This document shows positions 37,401-47,763 of a DNA stretch of 64,000 bases, in pieces. Where the stretch lies: contig CH003416.1 of the NCBI GenBank assembly GCA_000149265.1, positions 1,023,378-1,087,377 on the forward strand, read 5' to 3'. Position 1 is the first letter of the stretch. Every line of letters begins with the position of its first letter. This stretch comes from Ciona savignyi. Its lineage: Eukaryota; Chordata; Ascidiacea; Phlebobranchia; Cionidae. The translations under genes and the position numbers were made by a program. The notes under the pieces were generated by a model. The model was given only the letters and a program-made list of their open reading frames with translations, was not told the origin of the DNA and made no database searches.

Positions 37401-37720
37401 GTTTGTCGTATTTTACTCTCCTGTGCCCTCGTTTTCTTTAATTGTTTATATAAATTGCTTATTTATTGCTTTGTTGTTTAAAATGGGAACAAAATAATCA
37501 ACTGTTGTTAACATGACAGCTGTACTACGGCAAGCACAGCACAAAGTTCAACATGTTCAGCAGCCACGGGAAACCAAACCTCATTTTCCAAGATCGTACC
37601 ATGAAGCTTGTACCACTGGTGCGGAACTGTACTCCGCAGGTTCGTGTAATTAATCGTCGTTTTACCCACGTACAACCGGTTATCGCTGTGGCTTCACTGT
37701 GCCACAACCAAGTTGCTTAA
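31487..37720 (+). CDS. Type II membrane protein with a single transferrin lobe, iron ligands mostly lost
   Basis: Exons 31487-31588, 32446-32632, 32973-33206, 33897-34022, 34263-34386, 35183-35276, 35785-35952, 37520-37720 join in phase to 411 aa. Residues 1-68 are a polar cytoplasmic tail ending RGKKPCNY; 69-91 are one transmembrane helix; no signal peptide, so type II topology. Residues 97-411 are transferrin-like: IKWCCINHEEQLKC, LECVKASSVEEC, TDEADALTI, GSYLVAVTRKSD, YCGFDEAIECLVD, AVAFSDH, GYELLCPGG...CNLGWIPSNAVVV, FNMFSSHGKPNLIFQD. Ligands of human serum transferrin N-lobe map (by memory alignment) as Asp63 to Pro153, Tyr95 to Tyr172 (kept), Tyr188 to Phe253, His249 to Asn317. The anion-binding Arg124 loop is shortened (ACVGDIDLTVGAL). 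Iron binding is therefore unlikely. Only one lobe is visible. The last exon may instead splice at 37642 (GTTCGT); if so, the C-terminus differs. Confidence 0.85.
32786..32830 (+). repeat. hAT-type MITE end fragment, intronic
   Basis: TAGTGCTTCGTAACC followed by GTCCTGCGACACACT resembles the terminal repeat of the element at 37911-38179 and the common hAT terminal motif (CAGTGNTNCNCAACC). Only one end is recognised. Confidence 0.35.
34430..34705. repeat. Imperfect tandem duplication, unit about 160-170 bp, intronic
   Basis: GGAGTTAAAAACGGTGGTAAA (34442) recurs as GGAGTTAAAACGGCGGTAAA (34611). GGGAAATATAACCATTGAGT and CTTTAAAAAGAAGAGTCA also occur twice in the same order. A smaller unit, TTTATTTATTTTAAAGGAGT, is repeated near 34553 and 34592. 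In the fifth intron of the transferrin-like gene. Confidence 0.8.
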
Positions 37721-37910
37721 GCAATAGCACTGCGTCAATGGTCAAATATGGCTTTTTATTTGCGCTATTTAAATACTGAACCGATGGTTTGTAGCAATGT
37801 CAAGCAAACTATTTTTATCGCCCTTAAGTAACTCTCTAATTGACAAACCCGAGTCTCGTAAAATAAACAACCTGTGGTCAAACAGTGTGCTAACGGACAA
37901 CGCTATACAT

Positions 37911-38179
37911 CAGTGCTCCGCAACCTTTTTTCACTCAAGGCACATTTGAAAACCAAATTTGACGGCACATTGCAGAAATGTACAATGGAAGGTCTTCGGA
38001 CAAGCTATATACATTTGATAATATACTAGTAAGGTATCTGATAGCTGTAATATTTAAATTTACAAAAACTAAAAATTTTATTTGGAAAAACTGTGTTTAA
38101 AAAAATATTATTTTCCCGCTGCCCCTTCATTATCATGTAAAACAGTAGAGTGTCGCAGCACACTGGTTGCGTAGCACGG
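37911..38179. mobile_element. hAT-like MITE with imperfect terminal inverted repeats
   Basis: The left end CAGTGCTCCGCAACC and the reverse complement of the right end, CCGTGCTACGCAACC, match at 13 of 15 positions. Internal sub-terminal GGCACATT and GCAGCACACT motifs are also typical of hAT non-autonomous elements. Length ~270 bp, with no coding capacity. Flanks CTATACAT and TTATATAT could be a decayed 8-bp target duplication. Confidence 0.6.
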
Positions 38180-39318
38180 TTATATATATATATATAGTCG
38201 AATACAACCTTAGTACAGAAAGTTTCAAAAAAAGCAATCAAACTTTATCACAAATTACAATTTCTGCGAACTATGAACAATATCTCATGTGTTAATACGA
38301 GAACTGCCGTCGTTAGTTCCCGTTGCTGTTACTTTAATTTAAATATCGGGGTGCTGATGGTAACCATTCCCTACACCTTGATCTTCGTATCATTATAGTC
38401 GATATTTTTGTGTAATAAAAATAACCGTATCCTTTATAGGCTTACTTGGGAGAGACTCTTCTATCAATCCAGTATGCTCGTCAGTGTCAATTTGCACCAA
38501 GTCGACGCCTGCACTCGTGTTTATTGCCGCAGTATGCACAGAAACCATAACCTTTGAAGCTTCAATTTTAAGCTGATCTCTCGAAGCGTATTTTCCTGAC
38601 CCTTAATCTGTGCGATCCTCGTTAAGTTTGCTCACCGTGTATCATTGCGATTTAAGCTGCTTTGTCATCGGCACTTAGTTTATAACAATCCGTTTTATAC
38701 TCATTTTTGTAAAATCGACAACCCGTGCTAATCATGCAGCATATTCTTCATTGCAGAAATTCATACTCGTTTCACCAAGTTCCCCAATCACGGTGCCCCT
38801 ATGTAGTACATACAGTAGATCAAAACTCGTTTGTATATTGTGCTTTCATATAAATGTTGCTTTATGGTACCGATATTTTTCTAAACTTTTTATACTTTTT
38901 GAATCATGTTTAACCATTAAAATTCGATAAGTGATAAATAAATGTCTCATATTAGAGCTAATTGTGTCGAGTTAACAACTTCACTTCACAGTTCATACGG
39001 CCATTTCGTGTAGATGCAGTTGCTCTGTTTAACAAGCCAGTTACTCAAATGTTATTTGCATTAGTACCCGTCAACATAGTGGTTTTCACACGAACAAACG
39101 TCCGATCACCTCGCGACCATCGGATTTTTGTTCAGCGTTATTACAACCCGTTAAAACGATCGACTTCTAAAGGGTTTGAAGGAGGCTACTTTCATTAATG
39201 ATTACACCCTTTGCACAGTTATTTTATGCCATTTACACATATCTGCTCGTTTAACAATTATAACGTTAATCGCAAAAATGTATACGAAACAAACTAAATT
39301 TATCATACAGCTTGTTAG

Positions 39319-39915
39319 TTAGTTATGTGCATAGGGCATGATGCCCCTTGCGGTCCATCGAACTACGTCATCTCCCCATTTACTTCTGTTTCTCGCCGTT
39401 CGCTCAACCGTTGCAAGGGAGGTGACGCATAGATCTCGGATGTTTTCCCGCCATCTTTTGTGTGGACGTCCTCTTCGCCTTTTGCATTGAAAGTCATTCC
39501 TGAAGCTTAGATTGATCAGGCTCGACTCCGAGCTTCGTGCAACGTGACCAAACCAACGCAAGCGTCTTGCATTGACGACATCCTCGATCGTTTTTCCAGT
39601 CTCAGGATTTTCCTGAGGTCTACATTCCTGATTCTATTTCGTGTGGTTACATTGAGAATTGCTCTCAAGCATTTTATCTCGAAAACTTTCAATGAGTTTA
39701 TGTCAGATGAGGTGATGCTCCACGTTTCGGCGCCGTAAATTGCTATTGGGAGGATTAAATCCCGGTACAGTCATATCTTCAGTTTTCTTGATATTTGGTG
39801 TGCTCCAAATGTTCGATCTTAAGCGACCAAACGCCTGAGAGGCCAACGAAATCTTGTTGCTTATATCTGACGAACATTTAGGAACTTTGCTTCCAGGATA
39901 TTTGGATCTGTCGAC
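39319..39915 (-). pseudogene. Non-LTR retrotransposon (LINE) reverse transcriptase C-terminal fragment
   Basis: On the minus strand the conceptual translation reads, in order, SQAFGRLRSNIWSTPNIK, LPIAIYGAETWSITSSDINS, FEIKCLRAILNVTTRNRI, then in a second frame DVVNARRLRWFGHVARSSES and KRRRGRPHKRWRENIRD, stop 39319-39321. YG.ETW and RRLRWFGHVAR...KRRRGRP.KRW are hallmark C-terminal motifs of LINE reverse transcriptase ORFs. The frame changes near 39600 and again near 39780, and endonuclease and catalytic RT motifs are absent, so this is a dead 3' remnant. Confidence 0.85.
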
Positions 39916-39987
39916 GTTTGGGATAGTGTACAGCTTGACGATATGTATTCATTTTTATTCCCATGAATAAGACAGCGCTATCCGATT

Positions 39988-40216
39988 AAGTATAAATGAA
40001 CAGTATCAGTATAACATAGTATCCCCAATTATACATATTGATAGGCGTAGGACTATTGCGATAATGACAAGGATACAATGTGTGTTTGAAATAATAATGC
40101 GTTTGTGAGCGCATGAACCTTATTTTTCGATCAACCAAGACGCATTTCTTTACAAAGCTAACAAAATATTTCGTCTGTGGTACAAAAAATTGCGACTAAT
40201 GAGTAGCGCGATTATC
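39988..40216 (+). repeat. Left arm of an inverted repeat pair flanking the lectin gene
   Basis: AAGTATAAATGAACAGTATC, GATAGGCGTAGGA, TTGCGAT, AAGACGCATTT and GAGTAGCGCGATTATC occur in this order and reappear, reverse-complemented, at 44291-44581. Diverged by substitutions and indels; the repeat type is unknown to me. Confidence 0.65.
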
Positions 40217-41120
40217 ATTAGGCCTATATCGCTGTAGTCCTAGTTTCAACACAGCTTGTCGTAAATTTAGTTTGTGCCAACGTTTGGGTTATCGTAGGTA
40301 CTGCAGTGTGTTGCATGTCAAATATTGCTATAATTATTTATTAAGTCTTTTAGTTTAAGCATCTCCGCTATAAGTGACCTGCAAAATTTTTAAAGTACAT
40401 TAATACTTTGTAAGGGTAGGAAGGGCACATCTACCCACTTTAAAAGTCATTTTTTCACACTCTAAACAAAAATCGGCAGCGTCTCGATAGCTCGCCTTCA
40501 CACAATCGGATAACCAAGCCATCATTTAATGTACTGTATACCTTTTCTCGTATGTTCTATTTTCTAGGCTAAACCTTAGCATCAATAAAAAATGCAAAAT
40601 TTTCATGCCTCGTATTAGCAATTAGTATTTACCGCCCATATTGACATAAAGGAAATTTCCAGTTCAGTTAAATCCTAAGAGCGCAATTCTCTCAATACGG
40701 ATACTTGTATTTGTATTTTCAACATTGATATATAAAATACAAAAAAATATAAAACACAAAAAATAAATATATAACTAAAGTATCCTGGTTAAAAATATTT
40801 TACGCAGATCAGACTGACAATGTTGATTTTGCTACTCCGCGATTCATTATTTGTAACTGCACACCGACTTAAACCACGCGTCTGAAAGGGCGAGATTAAT
40901 TGGGTAAATGGGGTACCCGAATGTTTTGTCTTGCAGAAAAATATAGCGTTGACATAGAGTAAAATGAAGTTGTTCTCTCGCTAGTTGAGTTTGTTTTTCA
41001 AATGATATATATTTCATGGAACACACTGCATGGTGATTCTTAGAAAGTAACTACCTGTGAATAAACAGGCTCTAAATTCAAAATTAGGTTTATTTAAAGA
41101 TTAGGTTTAACAATAAAGAG

Positions 41121-44031
41121 ATGAATTTGTGTTTGTTTATGAATATAACTGTAGCAATTGGGCTCTATTTGTGCACTTTACATGCAAGTACGTACGTCAT
41201 AGTATTTAAATTATGCTTTGTTCTGTTATATTTGTATCTATAGTTTGCATATGCTTGTTCATAAATATATATATAAAACTTCGTATAGTATACTTAGTTG
41301 TAGGCCTACATTTTTACGGGTACTTTTGTCAGGCGCGGCTAGAACGTTGGTTTTTAAACTTTTTTTCTAAAATTCCAAAAAGCTCCGCGACACACAGTTT
41401 TAGAAACGCTGGAATAGAACCATGGACTTTTTAACATAGCGGCACTTTTATAACTCAGGGTGTTGTTTTACATTCAGACGGATTTTTCGTCGGTACATCT
41501 TTAATCGTATCTTCATCGGCCAAGCAAACGACTTTTCAAGAGATCCTATACCGCCTCTGTCTTACCTCCACCCCACTAAATATCGAAATTAAAACAACCC
41601 TAGTCAACCCGAGCTTGAACTATACGTTCAATACGACTTTAGTTCAGATAGGTGAGGTTTCCTTTTTAATCAAGCTGACAAGAACCGACCAAGACATAGG
41701 ATGGGCATATGTGCAACTGAACATAACCTGGAAGGCAACAGGTGATACGACCTTTTAACGAAGTTTCATTTACTCACTGATGATTATGACATCACATTTT
41801 TTTTTTTTTTACTGAACCAAACCATGGTGGGCTCATCTATTTGTCGCGTTAACCATTCGGCCACACGGCCATAACGGATGACATCAAATTAACACTTACA
41901 AGTTTCGTTGGATACCGTATATTAACAATAACACAAATATTTTTGTCTAAGCCTAATATTTAAATAAACCGGGATACCACTTAATCAATACTGTTCTGAG
42001 AGAGTTTAGTAAAGACACATTTGGATAGAATATTCATGTTATTACGCGTGAATGGGAAACCGAATGGACATAACACACGGGGAATCGTCAGATCGCGCCC
42101 ACCATCGGGTTACCGGAGCTATTGTAGTGTGTTATTATTGAGAGATTTCTTTAATTTGGTGAAACCCATTAATCCGCTGGGTTTAGGCCCGTTAAGAGCC
42201 CTGCCCAAGGACAGAACCGACTAGCTAGCGACCAATTTCAAATCTGCAACCTTTCGGCTAAAATAGGCACCAACGCACTAAACCACCAGGCTAACCGGCC
42301 GATTATGCAGTAAGCAACGATAAACGGCATAGTTGCACCAAGCATAATGTATTGTGTATGCAGGTTGCAAATACGGTCGCCAGTTTGACACCAAGTGCTA
42401 TGAAATTGTGACCATTAAGCGTTCCTTTTATGATGCGAGGGCGGATTGTCATTCAAGAGAAGGACTTCTTGCTGCTCTTAAAACTGAGCCCATCTTAAAA
42501 TTTGTGGTAAGAAAATTTAGAATTTATTGTTAAATTAATCTTAATTGCATACGCCGATTGAAGTACGTCCTATCCGTTCTTTTCAGAAAAGTAAGGGGTG
42601 TTAAAATAAACACATTGGGTAACTTGTTTACTAACGCATTCATTTAACTGGAAACTGTTCATGTTAAGTATCAAAGTCCCCACCCGATTGTGTAGCTCAA
42701 TTCAAGCTAATAGATACAAAGAAAAACACTTATTTGGAGCTGAGTACGATACAGAGGAAATTTACGAGGCTTTTATTTTTGTGTTTTCACGGACGTATAT
42801 TACACAGGCTGTTATGATAGAGGGGATTCAAGGATGAAATCGTAACGTCGGGACAATACATATGTATACCAAAGTGATAAAATTTACACCGATGCTTTTT
42901 GCCTTTCAGCTTAATCTCTTTCTGTCCGAGTAAACAAAAACCTAACTGTGCAGTGAATTCTGCGTATAAAGGCGACAATGCAAAAATATTGTGTGAGGTT
43001 TTATTACGGTTTTGACGTGTTATATTAAATGTTATTGCAGCATTTGAAAACTTGAGGTATTATAAAGTGTATTTTACACGTTTACTTCACTGCCAACGTT
43101 TTTTTTTAACATAACGCGTGTTTGCCGAATAAAACCTGACACTTGGAATATATTGATTTGGATCTAGCAGCATCATATACACTACTATTCGTTGCTTTGT
43201 CGCGTTTTCCAGTGTATTGCCTCCGTTTTGTGTATAAAGTGTGACTTCTTTATTTATATTTTTACCCATTAATGTGTACCAATTCAAAATCATTTCATTT
43301 CCTTTATTCAGACTGGAAACATAGACCTGACTCTGAAAAACATTTACTGGTTTGGTCTCGACGACATTAAATCAGAATCAAATTTCGTTTTCAGGTGATT
43401 TTTTGTAATTATATTGATAAATGCTGCCTTATCAAATCTTCTATAATGCAGTAATTTAAATAATGCGCACGGGAAATAGCATGGACGTAAAATTCGAACT
43501 TATAGGATGGGAAAACCAAGGGGGCTAACACACGGGCAATCGTCAGATTACCTCGCGCCCACAGTCGGGTCACCAGAGCTATTGCAGTGTGTTGTGTATG
43601 GACACGTTCCTTCAATTTTGTAGAAACCTTTAATCCGCTGGTTTCAGGCAATGTCCGTAAAGTGCCTTGCCCAAGGACACAACCGACTAGCTAGCGACCA
43701 GTTTTGAACCTGCAACCTTTCGATTGAAAGGCGACTCACTTAACCGCCAGAATAACCGAATTTGTGATAAACAAAAAAAGCTCTTAAAGACACAGCTGAA
43801 ACTTTTCAACATGCTGTTCTGTTGTCAGCTAATACAGATGGGCTATATTTTAGTGATGGAACGCCGCTTGGAAATGGGAGCTACCACAACTGGATTGGTA
43901 AAGAACCTAACAATTTACGCGGAATGGAAGATTGCGTGCAAATCGGTCGAAGACGGTCTACTAAATGGAACGACGACAATTGCAACAACAAATATTACTA
44001 CATTTGCCAGTTCAATGAAACGTTTTTCTAA
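41121..44031 (+). CDS. Secreted C-type lectin with an unrecognised N-terminal domain, 244 aa
   Basis: Exons 41121-41187, 41478-41741, 42364-42506, 43312-43394, 43854-44031 join in phase. Residues 1-22 are a signal peptide (MNLCLFMNITVAIGLYLCTLHA). Residues 23-111 are a Thr/Ser/Ile-rich, probably beta-strand segment with N-glycosylation sequons (NYT, NTT, NIT) and a single Cys, and I cannot assign it. Residues 112-239 are a C-type lectin domain: C112 and C122 pair region, RADCHSREGLLAAL, IYWFGLDD, FVFSDGTPL, NWIGKEPNN (EPN motif 203-205), MEDC213, KWNDDNC (WND 224-226), YYYICQF. EPN plus WND predicts Ca2+-dependent binding of mannose-type sugars (family knowledge). Introns 2 and 4 contain SINEs. 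In exon 5 the TTTTAG acceptor at 43853 is chosen because it restores FVFSDG in frame. Probable role in innate recognition or adhesion, by analogy only. Confidence 0.88.
41340..41425 (-). repeat. hAT-type MITE remnant in lectin intron 1
   Basis: Reverse complement begins CCAGCGTTTCTAAAACTGTG TGTCGCGGAGC, with AAAACCAACGTTCTAGC at the other end, resembling the CAG...TTCTAAAAC/TCGCGG pattern of hAT MITE termini. Weakly supported. Confidence 0.35.
41815..41880 (-). repeat. tRNA-like repeat (family B), lectin intron 2
   Basis: Reverse complement contains GGCCGTGTGGCCGAATGGTT then AACGCGACAAATAGATGAGC, matching the family B core at 4005-4050. Confidence 0.55.
42022..42303 (-). mobile_element. SINE family A, near full length, lectin intron 2
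   Basis: Reverse complement runs from CGGCCGGTTAGCCTGGTGGT (A-box region) through AGGTTGCAGATTTGAAATTG (B box), GTCGGTTCTGTCCTTGGGCA, CGGATTAATGGG and GGTAACCCGATGGTGGGCGC to CACGCGTAATAACATGAATA, colinear with 58100-58401. Confidence 0.85.
43488..43764 (-). mobile_element. SINE family A, near full length, lectin intron 4
   Basis: Contains AAGGTTGCAGGTTCAAAACT (B box), CTAGCTAGTCGGTTGTGTCC, AACACACTGCAATAGCTCTG and TAGCCCCCTTGGTTTTCCCA on the minus strand; good match to 58100-58401. Ends about 90 bp before the lectin's last exon. Confidence 0.88.
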
Positions 44032-44290
44032 ATTCAGTAATTATTTACTGTATCTGGGATGCTTGTATCTTATATATCAATGTGTTTTTTTATAGAATAT
44101 CGTTCGTTTTTTGTTTCTAATGGTCGGAAAGTATAAACAACCTGAGCTGTCATGCAGTATGGACGTTTAACTACAGCAACCATACCTTTCATGTTTTAAT
44201 TTCCTGTCGCTATTTTTCTCGGTTGTTTCATTGGACCAAGTGTAAAAAGTGGTCTCTGTCCAATGTGCTCAAACTGTTTGTTCGTAGCGC

Positions 44291-44581
44291 AATAATCGCG
44301 ATGCTACTCAGGTACGATACTTATAATTGCGTATCGCGATTATCGTTTTTCGGATGCAGTATATTATCAAGAAAACTAAACTTTGAAAACACTTGCCTAA
44401 AATGCGTCTTTAGTTTATCGTTAAAATAGGATTTATGCAATCACAAACACATTGTTATGTTGAACATATCCAGCAAACACTTGTTATTGTGTTGTAATCA
44501 TCGCAATAAAATGTAATCCTACGCCTATAAATATTTATTATCATGGCTAATATGTTATAATGATACTGTTCATTTATACTT
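44291..44581 (-). repeat. Right arm of the inverted repeat pair flanking the lectin gene
   Basis: Reverse-complement counterpart of 39988-40216: TGATACTGTTCATTTATACT, TCCTACGCCTATA, ATCGCAATAA, AAATGCGTCTT and AATAATCGCGATGCTACTC, in inverse order. Begins about 260 bp past the lectin stop codon, so it may lie in the 3' UTR. Confidence 0.65.
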
Positions 44582-44715
44582 GTACTCTATTACGAAGTTT
44601 TATTAATATAAAGTTCCATACTATTATTGTATAATAGAAAGATGATAATTTAACAATCAACGTATAAATGAGGTTATATTACGTTAACAAATGAACAATA
44701 AATATGTAATTGGTT

Positions 44716-44925
44716 AGGGTGGATATTTATGTTTATCCCTGTGAATGGGAAAACTCGGGCCCAACGTCGGGTAACCAGAGCTATTGCAGTGTGTTGTGTA
44801 TGATTCAGAAGTTTCTTTAATTACACCCATTAATCCACTGGGTACAGGCAATTTCCGTGCCTTGCCCAAGGACACAACTGACTAGCTAGCAACCCGTTCC
44901 GTACCTGCAACCCGCCTTTCAGGTT
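44716..44925 (-). mobile_element. SINE family A, partial
   Basis: Reverse complement shows GTTGCAGGTACGGAACGGGT, CTAGTCAGTTGTGTCCTTGG and CACTGCAATAGCTCTGGTTA, then GAGTTTTCCCATTCACAGGG. Head region missing. Confidence 0.8.
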
Positions 44926-44999
44926 ATATACCCAACTTGGTTTGCGGTTTCTAAAAATCTTAAAAAAGCAATGCGCATACTTATCTCTTGTGGGAGGGG

Positions 45000-45151
45000 C
45001 TTCACTAATCTGCGCGGCAGCGAGAGCGAGGCATGGTATATTATAACATACCAGTCCCCCTCCTGATATACCCCGTTTCGCCTACGTATGTGCACCCGTG
45101 CATTTTTCCATTGTCACACAAAATAGTGTGTTGTCCCGCAGATTAGTGAAG
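45000..45151. mobile_element. MITE with perfect 15-bp terminal inverted repeats
   Basis: CTTCACTAATCTGCG at 45000-45014 is the exact reverse complement of CGCAGATTAGTGAAG at 45137-45151. The 152-bp element has no coding capacity and is less AT-rich than its surroundings. No clear target-site duplication was seen, so the superfamily is unassigned. Confidence 0.75.
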
Positions 45152-45900
45152 TCTTTATGGGGTTATCTAGGCAGTGGTTTAATTTCATTCTGATATCTTT
45201 GGCTACCTTTGGTAATCACTAACACTCGCAATAGGGTCTTATTTATTTCATATTACTTTTAAACAAAAACAATAGATGATTGTAAACAATCAAACACAAT
45301 GCATGTGAATTTAGTTCTGAAATTTTCCACACGTTTTAGAAATGAAAATAAATAGACGTCCTCAACTTAGTCTCAAAACACAGTTTCGAGACACCGAGTA
45401 AAATATCATGGAATGCGGCCTCACAGTAATAATAAAAGCCATCTTTTACATTTCAAGGCTTACAAAAATAATAAAAGACGAGCCAGCGGAAGTTTCGTTG
45501 ATGGTGAGCCACGCCTATCACCGACCATTGTACAGAAATGCGTCACAGAACGCTATTCCAAAGTGCTGATTAATATTTTCAGTTCACGGAATTGGCTGCC
45601 GGTTTTTCCAGAAGCATGTTGCTTGCTGTGCAAGATATCTTTGATATCGGTGAGATGGGCGAAACACGCTTTGCTTTTGTTGTGTCTGGAATTTGAAGGT
45701 GAAATGTTTAGAACATGATATTCTTGTTTCCCGTGAATAGTTAATACACACGATGCGTTAACCGAAGTATCATACTGGTGATCGTTCGCTTACCTAACGA
45801 AGACGTTAGAATGCTGTAAGACACACGAGGCATTAACCACGTTTTTATACTGGTAATCGTTCGATTAACTCGCGAATACGTAATAGAGCGATAACACACT

Positions 45901-46195
45901 GATAGGATAGGATATTCATCTTTATCTCCGTGAATGGGAAAACCAAGGGGGTTAACACACGGGCAATCGTCAGATCACCTCGCACCCGTCGTCGGGTTAC
46001 CGGAGCTATTGCAGTGTGTTGTATATGATAGACACGTTCCTTCAATTTGGTAGAACATATTAATCCGCTGGGTTCAGACAATGTCCGTAAAAAGCCTTGC
46101 CAAAGGACACAGCCGACTAGCTAGCGACCAGTTTCGCACCTGCAACCTTTCAATTAAAAGGCGACGCACTTAACCGTTAGACTAACGGGCCGGAC
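45901..46195 (-). mobile_element. SINE family A, full length
   Basis: Reverse complement of the whole 58100-58401 unit: GTCCGGCCCGTTAGTCTAAC head, AGGTTGCAGGTGCGAAACTG B box, GATAAAGATGAATATCCTATC tail. One of the two best-preserved copies in the window. Confidence 0.92.
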
Positions 46196-46640
46196 TAGTC
46201 AGATTATCTCGCGACCACCATTGTGTTTTTGGAAGTATTTCAGTGTTTTGTGCATGATTAACAAGTTACTTCAATTTGGTATAACCTATTAATCACCTTG
46301 GGTCACACAATGTTTCTTCCAAAATGAGTATTTCTTAGTTTAGTGGTTTTATGGGAATAAAAGGAACTTTGGAACCCTCATAACTTAAAAAAAATTACCA
46401 CTGCACCACACTGATGGGTCGTATGAAACATGCAAAACCCACCTTTCCTCCCTGGACAGATCAACAGCCGATGGTGGAGTTTTAAGATTCGATCGGATGA
46501 CTTGGGAAAAATTCTTTAAAATGACCTTGAGTGCACAGCAGCCCACAGTTATATAGCTGCAACATAAAAAAACGCTTAGTTTCGAACCTGCAACCCTTTA
46601 ACTGAAAGGCGATGGACTAACCCACTAGACTAATCTGTCG
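46196..46640 (-). mobile_element. SINE family A, diverged and interrupted
   Basis: The tail-side half (AGATTATCTCGCGACCACCA to GGGTCACACAATG, 46199-46315) and the head-side half (GTTTCGAACCTGCAACCC to CTAATCTGTCGGAC, ~46580-46643) are separated by ~270 bp of other sequence. Directly adjoins the full-length copy at 45901-46195. Confidence 0.6.
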
Positions 46641-47239
46641 GACATTAAATGCCTTGGTCAAAATCAGATGATTGGTATTACTTTAATATGCATGATGTTA
46701 AATAGAATATTCTAATTATAAGCTACCAAGTTCAGCAGGCAACATATAACCAAGGACACGTATTGCAGATGTACTAGGTGGTTATGTGGGATATGTAAAA
46801 ATAACAACTAGTAACTATAAATATTATCTTCCACATTTCATCATGATATGGGCCACCGGAGTAGACAACTTAACCTAGTAGTAACATTTGGAAGCGTCGG
46901 CAAAGTGAAGATTGACCAATTACCGATACACTGCTAATTACTTGAAAATAACTCGGCGTTATAACTTACATCGCCACAACCGCAGTGAATAAACACTAAA
47001 AAACAAACCAATGTTGCATTTCATAGGTCATGGGTGTTTAACTTACGTTTCATACTTGCTGTTGATGAGACTTTTAATCTGAGGCAGCATAATCAAACAT
47101 AGGTCAAGAGACCACAGTGTCCTGTGTTATACATATGTGAATTAAAAATAATACAACGCGATGTATATTGGAATAAAAAATACACTAGGGCCTTGATCAA
47201 TAACAGAAAACTACTACTGCTGTGGTAACTTAATACACA

Positions 47240-47300
47240 AACGGTTCTGGTTTTCACATTCACGGGTATAAACAGGAATATCCTATTCTATCCTAAATAA
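47240..47300 (+). mobile_element. SINE family A 3' end fragment
   Basis: GGTTTTCACATTCACGGGTA then TAAACAGGAATATCCTATTC and TATCC repeats match only the 3' end of the family. Confidence 0.5.
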
Positions 47301-47343
47301 GAATGGATGTAATCTAAAAAGCTTCTGATAAAATGTTTCAGGT

Positions 47344-47349
47344 TTTATT
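47344..47349 (-). terminator. Poly(A) signal AATAAA for the katanin p80 transcript
   Basis: The minus strand reads GAAATAAAACC here, about 415 bp beyond the proposed stop codon (47764-47766). The first AATAAA hexamer that I noticed downstream of the last exon. Confidence 0.45.
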
Positions 47350-47763
47350 TCAAGGGTATTCGTGATTTGGAACATATCCCACTGCCATTAGACAGTGCAC
47401 AGATCAAATGTTCTAAAAAAAATGTGGTTTCAATTTGAATGTAATATTTATAAACCATATGCTTGACAATGTAAGAACCTTGAACTATAGATTCTGTTTT
47501 AAAAAAAAGACTCAAAAAAATAAAAAAGACCAATTCACAAACACAAAGCAGGAAATTGAGATGTTGTATGTCAGGGAATTGACGATTGTACAGCAAGCTT
47601 AAATTTATCAACACAGCAATAATACATTTACAAATACTGGTAATAAATATTTTAGCGGTTCGCTGGTTCCTGTTGAATAAGGCTTCAGTGTATCTTGGAA
47701 GAATATTGATAAACCACTGGTAGTTTAGTACTATAATCATATTGCATGCACACACAGACACTA

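Larger units (their letters stand above)
37721..41120. other. Region between the transferrin-like and lectin genes
   Basis: Holds the hAT-like MITE, a LINE fragment (39319-39915) and the left arm of an inverted repeat pair (39988-40216). The open frame at 38962-39198 has no recognisable domain. No further transferrin exon was found. Confidence 0.5.
44032..47763. other. Repeat-rich intergenic region between the lectin and katanin genes
   Basis: Apart from the right inverted-repeat arm, SINEs (44716-44925, 45901-46195, 46196-46640, 47240-47300) and a MITE (45000-45151), no gene is recognised. A 306-base open frame at 45413-45718 has no identifiable domain. The segment 47344-47763 is probably the 3' UTR of the minus-strand katanin gene: an AATAAA signal for that strand lies at 47344-47349. 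Confidence 0.5.

Noticed and set aside
38962..39198. 78-codon open frame between the transferrin-like gene and the LINE fragment
   Set aside because: No domain or splice context; composition like the surrounding non-coding DNA.
45413..45718. 306-base open frame and a possible exon (after TTTTCAG at ~45582) between SINEs
   Set aside because: No domain, start or matching splice partner; the alternative frame that looks protein-like meets TGA before the donor.
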